Shown here piece after piece: positions 32,646 through 40,236 of a stretch of DNA of 45,439 bases. Position 1 is the stretch's first letter; every line of letters begins with the position of its first letter. This stretch comes from Floricoccus penangensis (GTDB lineage Bacteria > Bacillota > Bacilli > Lactobacillales > Streptococcaceae): positions 1 to 45,439 of the forward strand of contig NZ_MKIQ01000004.1 in assembly GCF_001832885.1 (NCBI RefSeq), given 5' to 3'. The notes under the pieces are model-generated. The model was not told the DNA's origin, searched no databases, and saw only the letters and a list, made by a program, of their open reading frames with translations. Both the position numbers and the translations under genes were made by a program.

Positions 32646-33560
32646 ATGATTAAAAAAACATTGTTTAATGATGGAAAAGCGAGCTGGATAAATATTCAAA
32701 CTGATGATTTAGATGCAGCAGCAATGTCAAAATTATACAAAGAGTATGACATCGATGATGAGATACTTATGTATTCACTAGATAAAAATGAAAGAGCGCA
32801 TATTGAATATAATGATAAAAGTAATACCCTTGTTTTGATTTATAATGTCGCTAATATAAATAAAACTGATAATCACTACGAAACAGTGCCAATGGCTTTT
32901 CTTGCCAAAAACAATAGCCTAGTTACTTTAACAAATAGGAAAAATAATTATATTGCTGAACGGATGAATGATTATATATTTGATCATGAAGAAGTAAGTG
33001 CTTTTAAGTTTCTATTTGCATCACTGTTTATGGTTTCAGATGCATTTTTTCCATTAATTGAAGAGATGGACACTGAACGAAAATTATTAAATGATAGAAT
33101 AAGAGATAAAACAACTAAACAAAATCTTTTTGCACTTTCTGACCTTGAAACAGGTATTGTCTATATGCTTTCAGCTTCAAAACAAAACGCAGTATTACTT
33201 GAGCAACTAAAAGCACATTCTATCTTTAGAGCACTGGATGATGTTGAAAGAGAGCAACTTGAGGATGCTTCAATCGAAGCTAAGCAATTAGTTGAAATGA
33301 CTAATATTACCTCAGAAATTTTAAGTCAACTTTCTGCAACTTATAATAATGTACTGAATAATAATCTAAATGATACTATGAAGATACTGACAGTACTTTC
33401 AATTCTATTAACCATTCCTACTATCATTACAGGTTTTTTTGGTATGAATATGCCTCTCCCTCTCGAGAATAATCCTATGGGTTGGATAATAACAATTGCA
33501 ATTAGTGTAGCAATTTGGTTTGCCTTATCATGGATATTAAACAAGGTTATGGAGAAATAG
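32646..33560 (+). CDS. corA: CorA family divalent cation (Mg2+) transporter
   Basis: A pentameric magnesium channel of 304 residues. A large N-terminal cytosolic funnel (1 to about 240) precedes two C-terminal helices, with the selectivity motif GMN at 266-268 (FFGMNMPLP) and a basic end (KVMEK). AAAGGAG precedes ATG32646. A TATAAT at 32610-32615 probably serves as -10. The subgroup also includes cobalt- and zinc-exporting members, so magnesium is by majority. Confidence 0.9.
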   Translation: MIKKTLFNDGKASWINIQTDDLDAAAMSKLYKEYDIDDEILMYSLDKNERAHIEYNDKSNTLVLIYNVANINKTDNHYETVPMAFLAKNNSLVTLTNRKNNYIAERMNDYIFDHEEVSAFKFLFASLFMVSDAFFPLIEEMDTERKLLNDRIRDKTTKQNLFALSDLETGIVYMLSASKQNAVLLEQLKAHSIFRALDDVEREQLEDASIEAKQLVEMTNITSEILSQLSATYNNVLNNNLNDTMKILTVLSILLTIPTIITGFFGMNMPLPLENNPMGWIITIAISVAIWFALSWILNKVMEK

Positions 33561-33579
33561 TTCGTAATTAACGAACGTT
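33556..33579. promoter_or_regulatory. Inverted PurBox-like pair upstream of fhs
   Basis: ATTAACGAACGTT (33567-33579) matches the PurR box AWWWCCGAACWWT at 11 of 13 positions. The complement of 33556-33568, AATTACGAACTAT, matches at 12 of 13 in opposite orientation. The plus-strand box is centred about 76 bases before the predicted fhs start point, close to the position I recall for activating PurBoxes in Lactococcus. Confidence 0.5.
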
Positions 33580-33633
33580 TGTGAATTATTTAAGTCTTTT
33601 TAGTTCAAAAAAGAGGCTAAAAACTTATTTTTT

Positions 33634-33642
33634 TGCTAAAAT
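33634..33642 (+). promoter_or_regulatory. fhs promoter (extended -10)
   Basis: TG-C-TAAAAT (33634-33642); start expected near 33649, followed by AAGGAG and ATG33668. Confidence 0.65.
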
Positions 33643-33667
33643 AGGAAAAAAGCTTAAGGAGATTTTA

Positions 33668-35338
33668 ATGGTAAAAACAGATATAGAGATTGCTCAAGAG
33701 CAAACGCTCACGCCGATTGTTGATATTGCTGAAAAAGCAGGATTCTTGGATGATGAAATTGAGCAGTATGGAAAATATAAGGCTAAAATTTCTTTAGATG
33801 CATTTGATAGACTTGCAGATAAGGAAGATGGGAAGTTAATCCTTGTCACAGCTATTAATCCAACTCCAGCTGGTGAAGGTAAATCTACCGTTACCATTGG
33901 TTTAGGTGATGCTTTAAATAAAGAGGGCTATAATACTATGATAGCTTTGCGCGAACCTTCACTTGGCCCTGTAATGGGAGTAAAGGGTGGAGCAGCAGGC
34001 GGGGGATTTGCCCAAGTATTACCAATGGAAGATATCAATCTTCACTTCACTGGTGATATTCATGCAATTACAACTGCAAATAATGCTATTGCTGCCCTTC
34101 TTGATAATCATATTCATCAAGGTAATGCCCTTAATATTGATCCACGTCGCATTATTTGGAAGCGCGTGGTTGATCTCAATGACCGTCAACTCCGCCATAT
34201 TACAGACGGCTTAGGGGGACCAATCAATGGTGTACCTCGTGAAGATGGTTTTGACATCACAGTTGCTAGTGAAATAATGGCAGTTTTCTGTCTTGCAGTT
34301 TCTATTGATGATCTTAAGGAACGTTTATCTCGAATCGTTGTTGCCTATACCTATGATAGAAAGCCGGTAACAGTTGGTGACTTACAAATTGAGGGGGCAA
34401 TCACTGTCCTTCTAAAAGATGCCATCAAACCAAACTTAGTTCAAACGATTGAAAAAAATCCAGCCTTAATTCACGGTGGACCTTTTGCAAATATCGCTCA
34501 TGGATGTAACTCAGTTTTAGCCACTAAACTTGCCTTAAAATCTGCTGACTATGTAGTAACAGAAGCAGGATTCGGTGCAGACCTTGGAGGAGAAAAATTC
34601 CTTGATATTACAAGCCGCGAATTACCTAAGCATCCTGATGTAGTGGTAATTGTGGCAACTATCCGTGCCCTTAAGATGCATGGAGGAGTTCCAAAATCAG
34701 AGCTGACTAGTGAAAATGTTGAAGCACTTGTTAAAGGTTTTGAAAATCTTAAAAAGCATATCGATAATATGTCTTCTTATGGACTACCAGTTGTAGTTGC
34801 AATTAATGAATTCATAACTGATACGCAAGCTGAGATTGATGCCTTAACTGAGCTACTAAATGAAATCAATATCCCAGTGGCACTTACAAGTGTCTGGGCT
34901 GATGGTGGAGCAGGTGGAATCGAACTTGCAAACAAAGTAGTAGAAGCAGCTTCAAAAGAATCAGATTTCACATATTTATATGATTTAGATTTGCCAATTA
35001 AGGAAAAAATTGAAGTTATCGCCAAAAATATTTATGGTGCTGATTCAGTTAACTTTGATAAAAAAGCACTTAATCAAATTAAAGAATTTGAAAAGAATGG
35101 TTGGGATAAACTTCCAGTATGTATGGCCAAAACTCAAAACTCATTGAGTGATGACCCAACATTAATTGGTGCACCGACTGGATTTGATATTACAATCCGT
35201 GAATTGATTCCAAAATTAGGAGCAGGATTTATTGTAGCTTTGACAGGAGCAATCATGACAATGCCAGGGCTTCCCAAAGTTCCAGCCGCAATGAATATGG
35301 ATGTGGACTCAAAGGGTAATATCTCTGGTTTGTTCTAA
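33668..35338 (+). CDS. fhs: Formate-tetrahydrofolate ligase
   Basis: This enzyme makes 10-formyl-tetrahydrofolate from formate, ATP and THF for purine and fMet synthesis. Length 556 is standard. The phosphate-binding PAGEGKST (67-74), [19 protein letters not shown] and the FTGDIHAIT and ANIAHGCNS segments are intact. ATG33668 is chosen because AAGGAG precedes it and the family N-terminus (TDIEIAQ) begins there. The PurBox-like pair and extended -10 upstream suggest purine control. It uses formate, linking to the FNT channel upstream. Confidence 0.96.
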   Translation: MVKTDIEIAQEQTLTPIVDIAEKAGFLDDEIEQYGKYKAKISLDAFDRLADKEDGKLILVTAINPTPAGEGKSTVTIGLGDALNKEGYNTMIALREPSLGPVMGVKGGAAGGGFAQVLPMEDINLHFTGDIHAITTANNAIAALLDNHIHQGNALNIDPRRIIWKRVVDLNDRQLRHITDGLGGPINGVPREDGFDITVASEIMAVFCLAVSIDDLKERLSRIVVAYTYDRKPVTVGDLQIEGAITVLLKDAIKPNLVQTIEKNPALIHGGPFANIAHGCNSVLATKLALKSADYVVTEAGFGADLGGEKFLDITSRELPKHPDVVVIVATIRALKMHGGVPKSELTSENVEALVKGFENLKKHIDNMSSYGLPVVVAINEFITDTQAEIDALTELLNEINIPVALTSVWADGGAGGIELANKVVEAASKESDFTYLYDLDLPIKEKIEVIAKNIYGADSVNFDKKALNQIKEFEKNGWDKLPVCMAKTQNSLSDDPTLIGAPTGFDITIRELIPKLGAGFIVALTGAIMTMPGLPKVPAAMNMDVDSKGNISGLF

Positions 35339-35350
35339 TAGACTTACATC

Positions 35351-35378
35351 AAGAAGAGTTTTATCTCTTCTTTTTTTT
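35351..35378 (+). terminator. Terminator of fhs
   Basis: Perfect 8-bp stem AAGAAGAG (35351-35358) / CTCTTCTT (35365-35372) with T residues to 35378. The next promoter's TG-T-TATAAT (35378-35386) begins within the T run. Confidence 0.9.
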
Positions 35379-35386
35379 GTTATAAT
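35378..35386 (+). promoter_or_regulatory. Promoter of the second MBL hydrolase (extended -10)
   Basis: TG-T-TATAAT, a perfect extended -10, directly after the fhs terminator stem. Confidence 0.7.
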
Positions 35387-35417
35387 TAATATAATAAAAA
35401 AGATAAAGGAGATTAAA

Positions 35418-36308
35418 ATGACTTTAGATGTGGTAAAAACAAAAATTGGAGATATAAATATAACCCAAATTATCGAACTTGAGATTGGAGAAACAATTCA
35501 ACATTTCATTAGTCAAGCAACGCCAGAAGAAATAAAAAAAATTAAATGGTTGGACTATCCTTATATCAATGAAGATGGAACTTTAAATGGTGTATCCCAA
35601 GCATTTATCATTGAAAAAAATGATAGACTAATAGTAGTAGATACCTGTATTGGAAATGATAAAAAACGAATCGACTTCCCACATTGGAATGAATTACACC
35701 TAGATTTTTTAAGTACTCTTGAAGAAAATAGTATTGATAGGTATAAAGTTACTGACGTCTTATGTACTCATTTACATTTAGATCATGTTGGCTGGAATAC
35801 AATGAAGACATCAGAAGGCTGGCTTCCTACTTTTCCGAATGCAAAATATCATTTTGGACATAAGGAGTATGAATTTTGGACTAGCGAGGAAGGGATAGGA
35901 TCTATTGGCGAAGGCCAAGAGGAGGCAGTGAAAGACTCAGTACTTCCTATTTTAGATGCTGGTCTTGTAAATTTTTTAGATGAAAATGCTGATTTAGGAG
36001 ATGGTATAAAAGTTATTTCAACACCAGGTCATACACCAGGACACAACAGTATTATATTTGAAACCGGAGCAGAAGATTTTATAATAACTGGAGATTGTAT
36101 CCATCATCCTTGCCAATTTGCTAATTTACACTGGTCTATGAAAGCTGATAATAATGCTGAAGTAGGGGTAAAGACAAGGAGAGAATTTGCAGATAAGTTC
36201 TCTAATGAAAAATATATTGTTGCTGGGACTCATTTTTCAGTTCCTTCAATTGGTAATTTAATCAAAAAAGGAGAAAATTTTGAATTTCATCCAATTGATA
36301 AAGAATAG
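35418..36308 (+). CDS. MBL-fold metallo-hydrolase (lactonase-like)
   Basis: A 296-residue metallo-beta-lactamase-fold enzyme. The metal site is HLHLDH (118-123), His205 (TPGHTPGH), Asp226 (TGDCIHHP) and His272. The HxHLDHxG variant and the insertion before the second His resemble the AHL-lactonase/methyl-parathion-hydrolase-like group. Substrate unknown; quorum quenching would be speculation. ATG35418 follows AAGGAG. It has its own promoter. A divalent metal enzyme upstream of a tetR gene may be under that regulator, but no second copy of the TetR operator is seen here. Confidence 0.8.
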   Translation: MTLDVVKTKIGDINITQIIELEIGETIQHFISQATPEEIKKIKWLDYPYINEDGTLNGVSQAFIIEKNDRLIVVDTCIGNDKKRIDFPHWNELHLDFLSTLEENSIDRYKVTDVLCTHLHLDHVGWNTMKTSEGWLPTFPNAKYHFGHKEYEFWTSEEGIGSIGEGQEEAVKDSVLPILDAGLVNFLDENADLGDGIKVISTPGHTPGHNSIIFETGAEDFIITGDCIHHPCQFANLHWSMKADNNAEVGVKTRREFADKFSNEKYIVAGTHFSVPSIGNLIKKGENFEFHPIDKE

Positions 36309-36349
36309 AAGATTTGTGTAGGGGGATTTTAATTTTCCTCTCTTTTTTC

Positions 36350-36386
36350 TTGACAAAATGAATGAATAATTATATTATTCATTCAT
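36350..36386 (+). promoter_or_regulatory. tetR promoter with a 29-bp operator reaching into the start codon
   Basis: Consensus -35 TTGACA (36350-36355), 17-base spacer, -10 TATTAT (36373-36378). A perfect inverted repeat, ATGAATGAATAAT-TAT-ATTATTCATTCAT (36358-36386, two 13-base arms), covers spacer, -10, start point and the first two bases of the start codon. The -10 ends six bases before ATG36385 and no ribosome site exists. Confidence 0.85.
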
Positions 36387-36951
36387 GGAAAACATAAAAG
36401 AAAAAATACTGAATAGTGCAATTGAGAAATTTAAGGTTAATGAGTATAAACAAACAAACATACAGCAAATTTGCAAAGATGCTGATATCGCAACTGGGTC
36501 ATTTTACAAGTATTATTCCTCTAAAGAAGAAATATACTTTGACTCTTATAAAAAAGAAAATGAGAAAGTAAAAGAAAAAATATTATCAACCATAAATTTT
36601 GATGAGACTCCAATAGAATTGATTTCTTCAATTATTTCAAAGATTTTTGAAGAAACTAGTAAAAACAAATTATTAAATGAGTGGTCAACTTCAAAATACT
36701 TAAGGCAAAAGTTACAATCTGAATCTGATTTAATTTTTAAAGAATCGGTTGTATTTAAGAGTTTTAAGGAATTAGTTGATTACTGGGATGAGAAACGATT
36801 GTTAAATGAAAATGTAGGAAAAGAAGAAGCAATAGAAATGTTTAGTGCCATTTCAATTTTAGATCTACATCAAAATGAAATACAAACATCCAATTATCAA
36901 AAATTGTTAAAAAATATGTTTACTGCGTTACTGAGTTTAATTTTGAAATAA
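36385..36951 (+). CDS. TetR/AcrR family transcriptional regulator
   Basis: A 188-residue repressor. The N-terminal helix-turn-helix (about 6-50) reads NIQQICKDADIATGSFYKYYSSKEEIYF, the TetR signature; the helical ligand domain (55-188) is divergent. The mRNA looks leaderless, and a long palindrome over the promoter and start codon almost certainly mediates autorepression. The next gene, a small membrane protein 19 bases downstream, is likely co-transcribed and the second target. Ligand unknown. Confidence 0.9.
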   Translation: MENIKEKILNSAIEKFKVNEYKQTNIQQICKDADIATGSFYKYYSSKEEIYFDSYKKENEKVKEKILSTINFDETPIELISSIISKIFEETSKNKLLNEWSTSKYLRQKLQSESDLIFKESVVFKSFKELVDYWDEKRLLNENVGKEEAIEMFSAISILDLHQNEIQTSNYQKLLKNMFTALLSLILK

Positions 36952-36970
36952 TAGAGAGGCTATCAAATAA

Positions 36971-37282
36971 ATGAAAATTACAGCTTATATATTACTAGTT
37001 ATAGGTTTATTAACTGGTATTTTTGCAACTCAAGTCGGGAAACCTTTTGAACAAAACTGGCTTTCTTTAATGATAGGTGCTTTAATATTTATTATTATAG
37101 CTTTGTATCTTTTGGAATTACCATTTTATTTGCTTGCTATCTTGCTAATATTATTATTTATTTTAGCTGTTTTGTTTATATTTTCTATGACAGATACTCC
37201 GATATTAATGAAAATAGCTTTTATATTTTTATTACTTTCTATCATTCTTTTATTGGTTAAATATATTAAGAGAAAATTTTAA
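36971..37282 (+). CDS. Small four-helix membrane protein of unknown function
   Basis: A 103-residue, almost wholly hydrophobic protein with four helices (about 3-21, 30-48, 50-73 and 80-97) and a basic tail (KYIKRKF). No family recognised. GAGAGG precedes ATG36971. It sits in the tetR transcript, so a role in resisting the TetR ligand (as in small efflux or membrane-stress proteins) is possible but unproven; it does not show the SMR signature residues I would expect (such as the conserved Glu in helix 1). Confidence 0.7.
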   Translation: MKITAYILLVIGLLTGIFATQVGKPFEQNWLSLMIGALIFIIIALYLLELPFYLLAILLILLFILAVLFIFSMTDTPILMKIAFIFLLLSIILLLVKYIKRKF

Positions 37283-37316
37283 GTATCTAAAAGAAAGTAA
37301 TTTAAATTATTTTATG

Positions 37317-37348
37317 AACATGAGGTTTATTAAAACGTCATGTTTTTT
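37317..37348 (+). terminator. Terminator of the tetR operon
   Basis: AACATGA (37317-37323) pairs with TCATGTT (37338-37344), with inner GTTT/AAAC pairs and a T run to 37348. Confidence 0.75.
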
Positions 37349-37388
37349 AATGTTCTTTTTTACTGTATTTTAAAAAATATCAAAATAA

Positions 37389-37436
37389 ATTGGCATAGAC
37401 CAATCTATTTTGATATAATGACTGTAAAGGCTTACA
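37389..37436 (+). promoter_or_regulatory. mupG promoter with upstream dyad and downstream cre-like site
   Basis: ATTGG-CATAGA-CCAAT (37389-37404) is an inverted repeat over the -35 position. TG-A-TATAAT (37411-37419) is an extended -10. TGTAAAGGCTTACA (37423-37436) is a near-palindromic cre-like site with one mismatch at the core (GG for CG), lying on the start point where CcpA would block transcription. Confidence 0.6.
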
Positions 37437-37483
37437 AAAAGTCGAAGTTTACTTATTAATTAAATAAAAAAAGAGGTCTTAAA

Positions 37484-38575
37484 ATGGGAAAATTAGGTAT
37501 TTCAATATATCCAGAACGTTCAAACTTTGAAGCTGATAAAGCATATTTAGATTTAGCACATAAGTACGGATTCAAAAGAGTATTTACATCTCTTCTTGAA
37601 ATTGAAGGAGATAAAGATAGTGTACTTGCTAACTTCAGAAAACCTATTGATTATGCAAATAGTTTAGGTATGGAAGTTATGGTTGATATTAATCCAGCTC
37701 TTTTTGAACAACTGGGAGTTTCTTATGATGATCTTTCATTCTTTGATGAAATGGGAGCGTATGGTGTTCGCCTTGACCTTGGATTTACAGGTGCTGAGGA
37801 AGCTAAGATGACTCGTAATCCATATGGTATCAAGATTGAAATCAACATGAGTACAGGTACTAACTATGTTGATAATATCATGTCATTTTCTCCAAATACT
37901 GACAACTTACTTGGTAGTCATAATTTCTATCCAATGCGTTATTCAGGATTAGGACTTGACCACTTTATATACTGTACTAAGAAATTCAACAAATATAATT
38001 TAAATACTATGGCCTTCGTTAACTCTCATGATGCAACATTTGGACCATGGCCACATAATGATGGACTTGCTAGCCTTGAAATCCATCGTGATTTAGAACT
38101 TGCAACTCAAGTTAAACATATGAAACTATTAGGTGGTATTGATGATATTTCAATTGGTAATGCTTATGCAAGTGAAGCAGAATTAAAAGCAATGTCTGAA
38201 GCTTTCTTCTCAACTAAACCAACTCTTAAGGTTGTAACTGGGGAAAACATTACAGATAATGAAAAAGTTTGTCTATTTGAAAGTCAACACTCATATCGTG
38301 GAGATAAAAGTGACTATATTCTACGAAGCACAATGACTCGTGTTTGGTATAAAGATAGAGAGTTCCCAGCTCATGATACAAATGATATCAAGCGTGGAGA
38401 CATCCTAATTGGTAATGTGAATTTTGGACAATACAAGGGTGAAACTCAGATAGCTTTACAAGAGATGTCTAACTCTGGAAGTATTAATGTTGTTGGTCGC
38501 ATTTCTGATGATGAACTATTCCTCCTAGATTACCTCAAACCTTGGGGAGACTTCCAATTTGAAGAGGTAAAATAA
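37484..38575 (+). CDS. MupG-type 6-phospho-N-acetylmuramidase family protein (DUF871)
   Basis: A 363-residue two-domain protein. The N-terminal TIM-barrel (about 1-235) opens KLGISIYPERS and holds the conserved EVMVDINPALF, GVRLDLGFTG and IEINMSTGTN segments; the C-terminal beta domain (about 240-363) is cyclophilin-like. In Staphylococcus, MupG cleaves MurNAc-6-phosphate-GlcNAc taken up by a PTS during cell-wall recycling. No murQ or PTS gene is beside it here, so the substrate could be another 6-phospho-disaccharide. AAAGAGG precedes ATG37484. The cre-like site suggests sugar repression. Confidence 0.82.
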   Translation: MGKLGISIYPERSNFEADKAYLDLAHKYGFKRVFTSLLEIEGDKDSVLANFRKPIDYANSLGMEVMVDINPALFEQLGVSYDDLSFFDEMGAYGVRLDLGFTGAEEAKMTRNPYGIKIEINMSTGTNYVDNIMSFSPNTDNLLGSHNFYPMRYSGLGLDHFIYCTKKFNKYNLNTMAFVNSHDATFGPWPHNDGLASLEIHRDLELATQVKHMKLLGGIDDISIGNAYASEAELKAMSEAFFSTKPTLKVVTGENITDNEKVCLFESQHSYRGDKSDYILRSTMTRVWYKDREFPAHDTNDIKRGDILIGNVNFGQYKGETQIALQEMSNSGSINVVGRISDDELFLLDYLKPWGDFQFEEVK

Positions 38576-38594
38576 GTTATATTTTTAGGCAAAG

Positions 38595-38628
38595 ATACGT
38601 ATTCTAGCACTTTGAGTACGTATTTTTT
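38595..38628 (+). terminator. Terminator of mupG
   Basis: ATACGTATTC (38595-38604) pairs with GAGTACGTAT (38614-38623) through 10 positions with one wobble, then a T run to 38628. Confidence 0.85.
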
Positions 38629-38639
38629 GTACTTATAAT
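38612..38639 (+). promoter_or_regulatory. Lichenase gene promoter nested in the mupG terminator
   Basis: TTGAGT (38612-38617) lies in the right arm of the mupG terminator and TATAAT (38634-38639) follows 16 bases later. Confidence 0.6.
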
Positions 38640-38687
38640 AAGTGGTTTTCAATTAAAATAGTATTGTGGAGTAAAAGGAGAATATAT

Positions 38688-39875
38688 ATGGAAAAATCAA
38701 AATCAAAAATTGTCAAATGCATATTGCTTGTAATTACTGTCGTTATCACTGGGAAAGTCAACATAGTCAGAGTAGAAGCAACAAATATTTTTGAAGGTGA
38801 AAGCTTTTCTCAAAGATTTGATTATTATGATCCAGATACAATGGAGATAGCAGATGGTTGGTCTAATGGAAGTATGTTTAACTGTACATGGAGAAATAGT
38901 AATGTAAGATTTACTAATGGGAGCATGAACTTATTTATTAATAACGATGTTTCAGGAAGTTTAACTAGATATTCAGGAGCGGAAGTTCGTACGCAACAAT
39001 ATTTCCAATATGGAATGTATGAGGTTAAGATGAAACCTATCAAAAATGATGGAGTTGTAAGCTCATTCTTTACCTATACAGGGCCAACTGACGGTACACC
39101 GTGGGATGAAATCGATATAGAATTTCTTGGTCGTGATACCTCTAAAGTTCAATTTAATTATTTTACAAATGGTGAAGGAGACCATGAGTACGTATATGAT
39201 TTAGGTTTTGATGCATCAAATACCTCTCATACATATGGTTTTGATTGGCAAAAAGACCACATTACTTGGTATGTAGATGGTAATCCAGTTTATACAGCAA
39301 CAAAAGATATCCCAACACATGCTGGTAAGATTATGCTAAACGTATGGCCTGGAACGGGTGTTGATGATTGGTTAAAACCTTTTGATGGTAAAACCCCAAT
39401 AACAGCACAATATGACTATATGAGTTTTAAAAAATCAGCCTCTACTTCTCAACAAACAAGTGGATATATTAATTGGGAGACAGATGCCGCTTGGGATCAA
39501 TATCTTTTAGAAAAAGATAATTCAGCAACAACAGTTTATCGACATAATCGTAAAGATCAATGGGCTTATCTAACTGGAAAGTTAAGTAATCAAGTAACAA
39601 ATCCTAAAAAATATCGTATGAAATTAAACTTTATTGAAGGAAATATTTTAGCATTAACAGTAAAAGTTAAAGATATTTATGGGAATGAACAAGAAATAGG
39701 ACAAGTAAGTTATTCTGACTATGAAAAAGGAATGAAAGAGTTTGAATTACCAGTGGATTATGTTGGGAAAATAAGTCAAATAATACTTATGATTAATTCA
39801 AATCCAAACCAATTAGATCTTCGTTATGATGCAGATTGTAGAGTAGAAATATTGGATGCAGGTTTAAGTAATTAA
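38688..39875 (+). CDS. Secreted GH16 lichenase (beta-1,3-1,4-glucanase) with an extra C-terminal module
   Basis: An exported enzyme that cleaves mixed-linkage cereal beta-glucan. Of 395 residues, about 1-31 form a signal peptide (cleaving near VEA-TN). The GH16 jelly roll spans about 35-255, with catalytic DEIDIEFLG and [20 protein letters not shown] nearly identical to Bacillus lichenases as I recall them. A further ~135 residues (about 258-395) look like a beta-sandwich carbohydrate-binding or unknown module; Bacillus lichenases end before it. AAAAGGAG is seven bases before ATG38688. No anchor motif is present, so the protein is probably released. It points to a plant-associated or gut herbivore lifestyle. 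Confidence 0.9.
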   Translation: MEKSKSKIVKCILLVITVVITGKVNIVRVEATNIFEGESFSQRFDYYDPDTMEIADGWSNGSMFNCTWRNSNVRFTNGSMNLFINNDVSGSLTRYSGAEVRTQQYFQYGMYEVKMKPIKNDGVVSSFFTYTGPTDGTPWDEIDIEFLGRDTSKVQFNYFTNGEGDHEYVYDLGFDASNTSHTYGFDWQKDHITWYVDGNPVYTATKDIPTHAGKIMLNVWPGTGVDDWLKPFDGKTPITAQYDYMSFKKSASTSQQTSGYINWETDAAWDQYLLEKDNSATTVYRHNRKDQWAYLTGKLSNQVTNPKKYRMKLNFIEGNILALTVKVKDIYGNEQEIGQVSYSDYEKGMKEFELPVDYVGKISQIILMINSNPNQLDLRYDADCRVEILDAGLSN

Positions 39876-40236
39876 AAGCCTTGAAAAATGTTTTTCAAAA
39901 ATCTAGAATAAATAAATTAGAAGTGGGTAATAGTTTCCACTGTTGATTGCATAACAAATTTATAATGGTTTAATATTTTACTTTAACTAAGCTGTACTAG
40001 TTTTAGTTATTAAACTTTAATAACGATATTAAAATTCTTAGTAGAGTGACACTTCTTTATAAATATGAGCATATTCAAGCTTGAAAAGCATAATATAAAA
40101 TATTTTTTAAAATATAATACGTATTCTATAAAAAAGAATGCGTTTTTTTGTATTGTTATATGATATAATGCTATTTATAGTGGGTGAACTGTATACATGA
40201 GATGATTGCTTGCTATAACAAATATCAAGGGGAAAG
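39876..40236 (+). other. 361-base intergenic region before the adhesin
   Basis: It contains a weak AT hairpin, TTGAAAAA/TTTTTCAA (39881-39898), which may end the lichenase mRNA, then about 200 bases with nothing I can assign. A true terminator follows at 40119-40149 (ACGTATTCT / AGAATGCGT with one wobble and seven T). An extended -10, TG-A-TATAAT (40161-40169), is the adhesin promoter. The leader is about 60 bases and ends in AAGGGGAAAG before the ATG pair at 40237. A small untranslated RNA ending at the 40149 terminator cannot be excluded. Confidence 0.7.

Noticed and set aside
35418-36308. Calling the second MBL hydrolase an AHL lactonase (quorum quenching)
   Set aside because: The HxHLDH motif is shared by many MBL groups; no evidence in context supports a homoserine-lactone substrate.
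40066-40170. Possible 32-codon gene starting ATGAGCATATTC
   Set aside because: No ribosome site, and it runs through a terminator hairpin and the adhesin promoter.
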